A stretch of 45,692 nucleotides of DNA from Vibrio sp. 14G-20. GTDB taxonomy: Bacteria; Pseudomonadota; Gammaproteobacteria; Enterobacterales; Vibrionaceae. Positions 25,481 to 33,900 of this stretch are shown in pieces. The position numbers and the translations under genes were made by a program. Where the stretch lies: NCBI RefSeq assembly GCF_026241515.1, contig NZ_JAPHPW010000030.1, forward strand, positions 1 to 45,692. Reading direction: 5' to 3'. Below the pieces are notes generated by a model. The model saw only the letters and a list, made by a program, of their open reading frames with translations. It was not told the DNA's origin and did no database searches. The first letter of the stretch is position 1; every line of letters begins with the position of its first letter.

Positions 25481-26329
25481 TTAACCGAAGTCACCCGAAA
25501 TATAACGCTGTGTGCGGTCATGTTTCGGCGCTTTGAATATCTGTTCTGTCTCACCAAACTCGATTAACTCGCCAAGATACATGAAGCCTGTGTGGTCAGA
25601 GATACGCATCGCTTGTTGCATGTTGTGAGTCACGATAACGATGGTGTACTTCTCACGAAGCTCGGTAATGAGCTCTTCAATCGCCGCGGTCGCTATTGGG
25701 TCGAGTGCAGACGTCGGCTCATCCATTAGGATTACCTCAGGTTGCAAAGCTATAGTGCGCGCGATACACAAACGTTGTTGCTGTCCGCCCGATAAACCCA
25801 TCGCGTCGGCATTCATCTTGTCTTTCACTTCTTCCCATAGGTGTGCACGCTTCAATGCTTTCTCGATTTGAGTATCGATTTCATCCTTGCTAAAGCCACC
25901 TTTAAGCTTCAGACCAAAGGCCATGTTCTCGTAAATAGACATTGGGAACGGCGTTGGCTTTTGGAAAACCATTCCTACTTTTGAACGTAATTCATTGAGG
26001 TCGATAGAACCTAGAATGCTTTCATCATCAAGCAGAATGTCGCCTTCTGCATATTGAGTGCGATACAAATCGTAAATGCGATTCATGGTTCGCAATAGCG
26101 TTGATTTACCACAACCTGATGGGCCGATAAGCGCCGTTACCTTGTTGTTGTAAATCGGCATGGTGATGTTCTTTAGAGACGCTGGTAGATTCTTGTTGTA
26201 GAAGAAGCTCAGGTCTTCAATTTGCATGCGACAAGTCATTGCTTGGTCATTCGCTGCCTCGGTAGACAGGGTATCAAGACCTTTTGAGAAAGAGTTGTCG
26301 TTTACTAATGAGTTAGTCATTGCAGTCAT
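25481..26329 (-). CDS. pstB: Phosphate ABC transporter ATPase PstB
   Basis: This 282-residue ATPase energises high-affinity phosphate import. Walker A is GPSGCGKST (69-77), the signature LSGGQQQR (179-186), Walker B ILMDEP (200-205) and the H-loop is in IVIVTHNMQQA. The PstB-specific FQKPTPFPMSIYENMAFGLK is present. The N terminus is about 25 residues longer than E. coli PstB, and an alternative start three codons in is possible. The ATG shares one base with the pstA stop (TAATG), so the two are translationally coupled. No phoU follows; the downstream gene is the convergent vctC. Confidence 0.97.
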   Translation of the reverse strand: MTAMTNSLVNDNSFSKGLDTLSTEAANDQAMTCRMQIEDLSFFYNKNLPASLKNITMPIYNNKVTALIGPSGCGKSTLLRTMNRIYDLYRTQYAEGDILLDDESILGSIDLNELRSKVGMVFQKPTPFPMSIYENMAFGLKLKGGFSKDEIDTQIEKALKRAHLWEEVKDKMNADAMGLSGGQQQRLCIARTIALQPEVILMDEPTSALDPIATAAIEELITELREKYTIVIVTHNMQQAMRISDHTGFMYLGELIEFGETEQIFKAPKHDRTQRYISGDFG

Positions 26330-27165
26330 TATGCTTTTCTCGCTTTCAGGTATTTAGGCAAGCTTGTCGCTAGGATGTTGATAAATAGAATGAATGAAGT
26401 AATTAGAAGGGCACCAGCCCACGCTAATTCTTGCCACGATGAATAAGGGCTCATCGCAAATTGGTAAATCGTCACTGGCAGGTTCGCCATCGGTGCGCCC
26501 ATATCTGTGGTCATGAAGCTGCTGTTTAACGCTGTGAAAAGCAGGGGAGCTGTCTCTCCTGATATTCGTGCGATAGACAATAAAATAGCCGTCACGATGC
26601 CCGGACCGGCAGCGCGGTAGCTGAGCTTAGTGATCACTCGCCATTTCGGCGCGCCCAAACCACTGCCTGCCTCTTTGAGCGTTGGTGGTACCAGACGTAA
26701 CATCTCTTCGGTTGAAGATATGATCACAGGCAAAGCCAAAATAGCTAACGCGATAGCGCCTGCCCATGCCGAGTAAGAACCCATTGGAACCACAATCACT
26801 GCGTAGATGAACAAGCCAACCAGAATAGACGGCGCGCTCACTAGCATCCCATTAAGGAAGCGCAGAGTTTCAGCGGTTTTATTCTCTTTAGGCGCCTCAG
26901 ATAACCAAGTACCTGCAAGCACACCCAGTGGAGCCGCAATCGCGATGCCCATCCCGGTTAAAATCAAGCTGCCGTAAATTGCGTTTTTTAGGCCGCCTTC
27001 ACTGCCCGGAGCAGGGGTCAGTTCCGTAAACAGACTCCATTTTAGTCCTTTGATTCCTTCCCCGATTAGGGTGTAAAGAATACTCGATAACACGATAAGC
27101 CCCGTTGCGGTTGCGGCAATACAAAACGCATAGAACAGGCCATTCTTAAACTTTCTTAGGTTCAT
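26329..27165 (-). CDS. pstA: Phosphate ABC permease PstA
   Basis: This 278-residue inner-membrane permease has six membrane helices. It carries the PstA signatures GLKNAIYGSLILTGMGIAIA and ALPVIISSTEEMLRLVPP, followed by the ATPase-coupling loop EAGSGLGAPKWRVITK. It pairs with PstC to form the phosphate channel. Its start overlaps the pstC stop by four bases (ATGA) and its stop overlaps the pstB start by one, so pstCAB is a tight translational unit. Confidence 0.96.
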   Translation of the reverse strand: MNLRKFKNGLFYAFCIAATATGLIVLSSILYTLIGEGIKGLKWSLFTELTPAPGSEGGLKNAIYGSLILTGMGIAIAAPLGVLAGTWLSEAPKENKTAETLRFLNGMLVSAPSILVGLFIYAVIVVPMGSYSAWAGAIALAILALPVIISSTEEMLRLVPPTLKEAGSGLGAPKWRVITKLSYRAAGPGIVTAILLSIARISGETAPLLFTALNSSFMTTDMGAPMANLPVTIYQFAMSPYSSWQELAWAGALLITSFILFINILATSLPKYLKARKA

Positions 27166-28094
27166 GCTTTACCTCTTTTCAACAGGTAACGGGCAGCGCC
27201 CATAACAACGAAAGTGATCGCAAATAACACTAGCCCTAGTGCGATTAACGAAGAGATGTGAACTTCATTAGTCGCTTCATTAAATTGCTGAGCAATGGTC
27301 GACGAAATAGAGCTCGCAGGCATAAACAGTGAGGTCTCGATTCGGTTTGCACCACCGATAACAAATGCTACTGCCATGGTTTCACCAAGAGCACGTCCTA
27401 AACCTAAGATACCTGCGCTTGCGACGGCGCTTTTTACTTTAGGAAGTAGCACTTTAGTGATCACTTCAAAGGGCGTGGCACCAACACCGTAAGCTGCTTC
27501 ACGCAGAACATCGGGTATTGAGCGAAGTGCGTCACGAGTTAGCGCCGTCATGATAGGTAAGATCATGAATGATAAGATGATGCCAGCACTCAGTAGACCG
27601 ATGCCGATAGGTGGTCCGCTAAACCAAGTACCAAGAATAGGGATGCCAGATAAGTTGGTTAGCGCCCACATCTGGAAGCCTTCCGAAAACCAAGGAGCAA
27701 AAACAAACAAGCCCCACATGCCGTAAATGATGCTCGGAATTGCCGCTAGTAGTTCAATCGCCTTGCTCACGGGGCTGCTGATCCACTTGGGTGCTAATTC
27801 AGCTAAAAAGATTGCAGTGCCTAAGGCAACTGGAACCGCTATACATATTGCGATGAAGGAAGTAACCAGTGTGCCGTAAATCGCAGAGGCTGCACCGAAG
27901 TTGCTGTTAATAGGATCCCAGACATTGTTAAAAACAAAGCCAGGACCAAATTCAGAAAATGCTTTCCAACCGCCATCAATTAAAGAAATGATAATGCCAG
28001 TTAGTGCAATAAAAATAAGAATAGAAGAAGTGAAACTCAATTTTTCAAAAATTGAATCACCATCTAGTCTTTTAATAGTCATTGTTTTATTCAT
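27162..28094 (-). CDS. pstC: Phosphate ABC permease PstC
   Basis: This 310-residue permease has about six membrane helices. Landmarks are ASAIYGTLVTSFIAICIAVP, ELLAAIPSIIYGMWGLF and the coupling loop REAAYGVGATPFEVITK. The frame is open upstream to 28208. The start chosen is the ATG at 28094 (MNKTMTIKRL), which fits the usual PstC length and leaves the repeat-rich stretch outside the gene. An ATG at 28127 (MKELLAVF) has a somewhat better ribosome site and cannot be excluded; no strong Shine-Dalgarno sequence precedes 28094. The gene is separated from pstS by a structured 175-base gap. Confidence 0.93.
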   Translation of the reverse strand: MNKTMTIKRLDGDSIFEKLSFTSSILIFIALTGIIISLIDGGWKAFSEFGPGFVFNNVWDPINSNFGAASAIYGTLVTSFIAICIAVPVALGTAIFLAELAPKWISSPVSKAIELLAAIPSIIYGMWGLFVFAPWFSEGFQMWALTNLSGIPILGTWFSGPPIGIGLLSAGIILSFMILPIMTALTRDALRSIPDVLREAAYGVGATPFEVITKVLLPKVKSAVASAGILGLGRALGETMAVAFVIGGANRIETSLFMPASSISSTIAQQFNEATNEVHISSLIALGLVLFAITFVVMGAARYLLKRGKA

Positions 28095-28104
28095 AGGTAA
28101 GATA

Positions 28105-28221
28105 AATACCGCCAGCAGCTCTTTCATGGAAACTCTTGCATAGAAGCTTTTCCAAAGAAGATCTTTCAGACAAGCTATTTCAAAGAAGATATATTCAATA
28201 AAAATCACAACTGGCGGTATT
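28105..28221 (-). repeat. Structured intercistronic element between pstS and pstC
   Basis: A perfect 11-base inverted repeat (CTGGCGGTATT at 28211-28221 and AATACCGCCAG at 28105-28115) encloses two imperfect tandem copies of a 28-base unit (28144-28171 and 28172-28199, both containing CAAAGAAGAT). In the mRNA the stem starts about 49 bases after the pstS stop and ends 10 bases before the pstC ATG. It is likely an RNA processing or stability element that keeps pstS mRNA more abundant than pstCAB. Confidence 0.6.
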
Positions 28222-28269
28222 GGGTCTCAATTAAAAGTTGATATTAGTTTCAATGAACGAATTCATCGA

Positions 28270-29316
28270 TTAATTAAGAATGGCTTTGCCATCGGTAGTT
28301 AGCTCTTGCGACCAAGTGTCATTCACCATTTTAGTTACGGCTTTAGGCATTGGAATGTAATCCAATTCTTCCGCCGCACCTGCGCCATTCTCATAGCTCC
28401 AGTTGAAGAAGTTAATGATCTCTTGAGCTTTGGCTGCGTCTTTTTGATCTTTATGCATCAAGATAAAAGTTGCTGCCGTCATTGGCCAAGAATCAGCACC
28501 TGGTTGGTTGTTCAGTAGAAGGTGGTAGCCAGGAGCGCTTGCCCAGTCACCATTTGCAGCCGCAGATTGGAACGTCTCCATCGTTGGTTGCAAGAATTTA
28601 CCTTCTGCACTGTCCATTTGTGTATGAGTCAGGTCGTTTTGCTTCGCGAATGCGTACTCTACGTAGCCGATCGCGCCACGAGTGCGGCTCACGAAGTTAG
28701 CAACACCAGCATTACCATTACCGCCGATGGTCGTTGCCTGACGCGGCCAAGTGATGTCTTTACCAACACCTATTTGGTTTTTCCAATCTTCGTTTACTTG
28801 AGAAAGGTACTCAGTAAAGTTGAAAGTCGTGCCAGAACCATCTGAACGGTGGACAACGTAAATTGGTTGAGAAGGAAGGTTAAGATCACTGTTTAACTCA
28901 GCGATTTCTTCACTGTTCCAATTATCAATTTTGCCTAGGTAAATATCCGCGAGGACTTCACCTGTTAGTTTCATTTCACCTGCTTCAATGCCAGGGATGT
29001 TTACAACCGGTACGATTGCTCCCATCACCATTGGGAACTGAATCATCTCTTCCTTGTTGAGTTCATCAATTGTTAGTGGTGCATCTGTTGCACCGAAATC
29101 AACGGTTTTAGCTGTGATTTGACGAATGCCACCGCCCGAGCCAATCGCTTGGTAGTTGATTTGAATACCAGTTGCTTGTTGGTATTGCTCAGCCCACTTT
29201 GCGTAGATTGGATGAGGGAAGGTAGCACCTGCACCATTGATCGTCGTGTTCGCAGAAACGTTAAAAGTTGCCGCAACCAATAAAGACGACAATAGTGTAG
29301 ATTTAATCAATTTCAC
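28270..29316 (-). CDS. pstS: Periplasmic phosphate-binding protein PstS
   Basis: This 348-residue periplasmic phosphate-binding protein has a signal peptide ending ATFNVSA. The phosphate-binding loops are intact: INGAGATFPHPIYAKW, AIGSGGGIRQI, VDFGATDAPL and the SDGSGTTFNF loop. The length is close to E. coli PstS (346). The start is GTG, with GGAG nine bases upstream. It heads the pstSCAB operon and is divergent from the HD-GYP response regulator gene. The leader has a perfect palindrome at 29337. I see only a weak PhoB-like half site, near 29413-29430, so PhoB control is expected from the family rather than shown. Confidence 0.96.
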   Translation of the reverse strand: MKLIKSTLLSSLLVAATFNVSANTTINGAGATFPHPIYAKWAEQYQQATGIQINYQAIGSGGGIRQITAKTVDFGATDAPLTIDELNKEEMIQFPMVMGAIVPVVNIPGIEAGEMKLTGEVLADIYLGKIDNWNSEEIAELNSDLNLPSQPIYVVHRSDGSGTTFNFTEYLSQVNEDWKNQIGVGKDITWPRQATTIGGNGNAGVANFVSRTRGAIGYVEYAFAKQNDLTHTQMDSAEGKFLQPTMETFQSAAANGDWASAPGYHLLLNNQPGADSWPMTAATFILMHKDQKDAAKAQEIINFFNWSYENGAGAAEELDYIPMPKAVTKMVNDTWSQELTTDGKAILN

Positions 29317-29877
29317 GGTATATCTCCAGTTAATCTATTATTCGTTCGAATAATGTCGGTGTTTGAATAAAGGGGTTTTAGTGTTCAAGTAAAACATTTG
29401 TGATTATTCAAGCTCAGTAAAATATGACTAGACTTATTAAGTTGTCGAACTGGAGACTATTAATTGAATATTTCAGTTTTATTAAACCTAATTTCAAATG
29501 GAAATAAATAGAAAAGGTTTATCTGAATGCGTTTATTCTGATAAGAAAACTTCACAGAATTAAGCCGATTTTGAATTGATGAATGCAGCCATGTTCATCA
29601 AATAAGGGTTAACGTGCGCCGCGTATTCAAGGGGTGCTCCTTAACTATTCTGTTGCTGTTAGGTGAGTTGCATACAGGGTGAACAATTGAATCTAACTGT
29701 GAATTGTTCAAACATTGTCCGCCGAGTTTCTGACATGCATATGAGCCCACCGTTAGTTTGATGTCACTCGAAGATCTACTCTTCATTTTTAACAATCATT
29801 TGTCATTTTCATGTTGAGTGGTGCGAAAAGCCATCTACACTATGATTATAACTGTTTGATTTTTATACGAGGCATCA
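29317..29877. other. Divergent intergenic region between pstS and the HD-GYP gene
   Basis: These 561 AT-rich bases hold the promoters of both directions. Visible structure: the palindrome at 29337-29354, a poor PhoB-like stretch at 29413-29430 (TAGTCATATTT half on the minus strand) and a 9-base inverted repeat TGAACAATT/AATTGTTCA at 29680-29710. An open frame at 29598-29795 on the minus strand has no ribosome site and is not called. Confidence 0.5.
29337..29354. promoter_or_regulatory. Perfect palindrome in the pstS leader
   Basis: ATTATTCG-TT-CGAATAAT, 18 bases, begins about 20 bases upstream of the pstS start, just before the ribosome site. It could be an operator or form a leader hairpin that affects pstS translation or stability. 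Confidence 0.5.
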
Positions 29878-30903
29878 ATGAGTCGTAAACCAATAGTGTT
29901 AGTAGTAGATGACACGCCAAGTAACTTGGATGTGTTAACTGCAATACTCAAAGATACCTACCAAGTAAAGGTAGCCATTAACGGCACCATTGGCATCAAG
30001 ATAGCGAAGATGGTGCCACAGCCTGACTTAATCCTTCTCGATATCATGATGCCTGACATCGATGGCTACGAGGTATGCAGTCAGCTAAAAGCTCAACCTA
30101 ATACCGCGCATATACCGATTATATTTGTGACCGCCAAAATGGATCCTGAAGCCGAAGTGAAAGGGTTATCTTTAGGCGCCGTTGATTATTTAACGAAACC
30201 GATTACCCCTGAAATCGCTCTCCAGCGTGTGAAGACACATATTGCGTTGTATGACCAACAACGCGCCTTGTTCAGCCAAGTTAAAGAGAAAACCCAAGAG
30301 ATCAATCTTGGCAAGTTAGAGACTCTGAATATCTTGGGTAGGGCGGCTGAATTCAAAGACAATGAAACGGGCATGCACGTTATGCGCATGAGTCATTATT
30401 GCGAAATATTAGCCAAAGCTTTGGGTATGACAGATGAAGACGCGGAAACCTTGCGTGATGCTGCACCGATGCACGACATTGGTAAGATAGGTATTCCTGA
30501 TAGCGTGTTACTTAAGCCGGGTAAGTTGGATGCTGACGAATGGACTATTATGCAGAAACATGTTGAATTCGGTGTAGAGATACTTGGCAGGCAGAGTGAT
30601 TCCAAATTAATGCAAATGGCCATTCAAGTCGCGCAATATCACCATGAAAAGTGGGACGGCAGTGGTTACCCAAATCAGATAGCAGGCGAAGATATTCCTT
30701 TAGTTGGTCGTATCGCAGCGGTTGCGGATGTATTTGATGCTCTGACCGCAGAAAGGCCCTACAAAAAAGCGTGGAGTGTCGATGAGGCGTTGAGTTTGTT
30801 TGAAGATCAGAAAGGCAAACATTTTGATCCGAGAATCGTAGAGCTGCTGTTTGAAAACTTACCTCAGATTTTAGCCATTAAAGAAAAATTCAAAGATGAT
30901 TAA
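29878..30903 (+). CDS. Response regulator with HD-GYP c-di-GMP phosphodiesterase domain
   Basis: This 341-residue RpfG-type regulator has an N-terminal receiver domain (about 1-122) with the phospho-acceptor D55 in LLDIMMPD and K105-type lysine in LTKP. A C-terminal HD-GYP domain (about 145-335) has HD at 199-200 in MHDIGKIG, the HHEKWDGSGYP motif with GYP at 263-265, and the PYKKAW segment. These residues indicate an active enzyme that breaks down cyclic di-GMP. GAGG precedes the ATG. The stop overlaps the start of the large hybrid kinase by eight bases, so they form a two-gene operon and the kinase probably phosphorylates D55. Confidence 0.95.
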   Translation: MSRKPIVLVVDDTPSNLDVLTAILKDTYQVKVAINGTIGIKIAKMVPQPDLILLDIMMPDIDGYEVCSQLKAQPNTAHIPIIFVTAKMDPEAEVKGLSLGAVDYLTKPITPEIALQRVKTHIALYDQQRALFSQVKEKTQEINLGKLETLNILGRAAEFKDNETGMHVMRMSHYCEILAKALGMTDEDAETLRDAAPMHDIGKIGIPDSVLLKPGKLDADEWTIMQKHVEFGVEILGRQSDSKLMQMAIQVAQYHHEKWDGSGYPNQIAGEDIPLVGRIAAVADVFDALTAERPYKKAWSVDEALSLFEDQKGKHFDPRIVELLFENLPQILAIKEKFKDD

Positions 30904-33900
30904 TCTCTTCACTAGACGTTGTGCATTCGTGTTGGAGTTAAAAAACAGAGTCGTTCTATTCACGATGTGGTTATTGGCGGGGCTATGTTTCAACGGGAGT
31001 GTCCGCGCCGCCGAAGTGACAGACGCGCAGTTAAACCGCTGGCTCGACAACAAACCCACGATCACTTTCATCGCACTGGCTAACCATTACCCTTACTCAT
31101 TCATCGATGATGATGGAAGAGTGTCTGGCATCATCAAAGACTGGGCAATAGATCTTGAAGACAGATTCGGTGTTCATGCTCGTTTCATCAGCGTTAATTC
31201 ACGAGTAGAAGCAAAAGCTGCACTACTCGATGGGCGAGGCGATGTGTTCCCTTTTCAGCAGTTTGACCCAAGCGAAGGTGGTCGCTTTTTAGCAAGTGAT
31301 CCTTATGTTCCGTATCAAGTGGCTGTGATTGTGCCTATCGACAACGTCATCGATACTAACTTAGACCAAACCCACAAGCGCCGCATAGCGATGGTTAATG
31401 AAAACATCGACTTACAGAAAGCTGGCGTTCAATTGAACTCTATTGAAAGAGTCGATTTTGATAACGTTATTGATGCGGTGCGCGCCCTAGGTGAAGGAGA
31501 CGTCGACGGAATTGTTGGTGAACCCATTACGACCATGGATCTTGCGAAAAATATTGGTGTTCATGATTTAACGATCAATTACGTGCTTGAACACTGGAAA
31601 AGACTCGAAGCCTCAATGGTCGTCCGAACGGATGAGGAAGAGCTACTGACGCTACTCAACAAGCAGGTAGCAACCTTTGACATAGACAAAAAGAATAAGA
31701 TTTTATCAAAGTGGCTAGACAGTTCACCTTATCGAGTGCCACTAAAGGGCGTATTTGGCTTTGGTAATCCTCCGTATATGTACCCAGACAGCACAGCAGT
31801 AGGCCTTGAACACGACATTATCCAACGTGCACTGAACGATATGGGTTACAAGCTGGGTGACGTTGTCACGCTTCCTCCTAGTGCCGCCAGAAAAGCCATT
31901 GATAACAACAACTCAATATCTTTTGTTTCTGGTGTTCAGTTTGATGATCCTGAAGCGCACTTTTTAAGTGACAACGTTCTTAATGTTGAGTTTGTTCCAG
32001 TTTCGCTGACTCGCCGCAAACTTAACCTCCAGTCCCAAAAAGACTTGTCACTAGGGGCGTTATTGTTCGACGAGACCTCTCCAATTAAAAACTCTGTTGA
32101 AGTACTGAAGGGCAAGTTAGACATCGATCGTGTTGAAGATTACGAAGGTCTTGAATCGGCATTCTCACAGCTTAGGGCTCAAAATGTTGACCTGTTAATG
32201 GTTGAACGAAGAGTATTGGAATGGTTTATCACCAATACTCGTTTTATCGAAATGGCAGAGCTCACGTTACATGACGAGTATAAGATTGAGTATCCGATCT
32301 ATGTTGATTTTAAGAGTGAAGAAATCAGAGACAGCTTCAATGCCGCGATTAAAAGGCTTAAACAGGCGGATGATGGCTTAAACCAAATCATCGAGATGCA
32401 GGTTAAGAGTGATTTAAGCCAAGTCCTTAAAAAAGCGAATATTATCGCGCAAATATCTGCGTATTTTATCGTCAATGACCGCTTTGAAGAGTTGACGGAA
32501 GTGTTTGAAATTTTCGACACGGACAGTTCTTTTCAGGTGATTACCGCGCAAGCAGATAATAATAATCGCCCCATTAAGGCTTGGTATATCGGTAACCTTG
32601 TGGATGATATAGGAGAGAAAAAGAATACCTCCCACTTTTCATCCGTCACCAAGGTGGCGAGCTACCGCACAAAGGGTGGCACGACTAATTCTGGCTCAAT
32701 GACTTTCTACTTTGATACTAAGTCACTTGAGAAAAAACACGTTTATTTCCCCGCTGTTGAACAGTTCAGTTCGTTTGGTGATGCCGCCAAGCGTTACATT
32801 GCGGACACCTATCAAGCAAATAATCTGACGGGCGAAATCCTAAACCTAAGCCAAGCTGAAAGAGAGTGGGTGAAGAACAATCCGGATGTGAGAATTGGTA
32901 TCGATCCAGATTCGCTGCCTTACGAAGCGGTGTCCAGTACTGGTGAATACATCGGGATGATTGATGACTACTTAACTTTGGTCGAGCAGAAAACAGGGTT
33001 GAGGATTCACCATGTCGATGTGGCGAATTGGTCAGAGACTCGAAGCTTGGTCGATCATGATGAAGTCGATATCGTCTCTGCAGCTCAAGAGAACCGCTCG
33101 TTGGGAGATAATGTAAAACCCGTTAAGAGTTTCTTTTCAAGCCGTTTGGCTCTCGCATCAAGACGAGACGTGAGCAGTTTAGTGCTTGAGGAAGCGACGG
33201 GGTGGAAAATCGGTATTCTTAGGAATGCTGCCAACACCGATGCGATTGTCGATAAATACCCGAATGTTGATTGGGTATTGGTCGACTCCACCGCAACAGG
33301 CCTCACCATGCTGGATGATAAGAGTTTAGACGGCATGATCGACACTGTTGATGTGCTCAACTATCTTATCGATTCATATGGTCACCGAGAAGTGGGGATT
33401 ATCGGGCGACTGGACTTTTTCCTTTCTCCGACGTTACATGTGACCAAGTCAGAACCTTTACTTTATTCTATTTTAGATAAGGCAATTACCAACATTTCCG
33501 CAGAAGAACATCAGAAGATCTCAGCAAAGTGGGCGGCACCTAAAGCGATAGAAAGAGTCGACTACCAGTTGGTTTACACCATTTCGGTTTTCTCGCTGGT
33601 TATCCTTCTGCTTATTATTTTCTGGAACCGCAAATTAGCAAAGCAGATCAGTATTGCTAATGAAGCGACTGAAGCGCTCAAAAAGGCGCAGAACCAACTC
33701 TACAATATGCTCAATAGCTCTCCGATTGCTGCTGCGGTGGTATTTGAGGAGCAGGTTCGTTATGCCAACGACACAGCAAAACGCTTGTTCGTCGTAGAAG
33801 GCAAAGAGCTTGATGATATTGATGTGGCAGCGATTCATGACTCGTTAACGGTACGTGAAGAGGTGCACAAGGAGCTAAAACTTAACGGCAAGGTGGAAAA

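Noticed and set aside
28522..28845. 107-residue plus-strand open frame inside pstS
   Set aside because: It is fully antisense to pstS, which has clear phosphate-binding motifs.
29413..29430. PhoB box upstream of pstS
   Set aside because: Only the first half (TAGTCATATTT) resembles the consensus; the second half is poor, so I mention it but do not call it as a site.
29598..29795. 65-residue minus-strand open frame between pstS and the HD-GYP gene
   Set aside because: It begins with TTG, has no ribosome site at that or the next ATG, contains a 9-base inverted repeat and looks like chance coding in an intergenic region.
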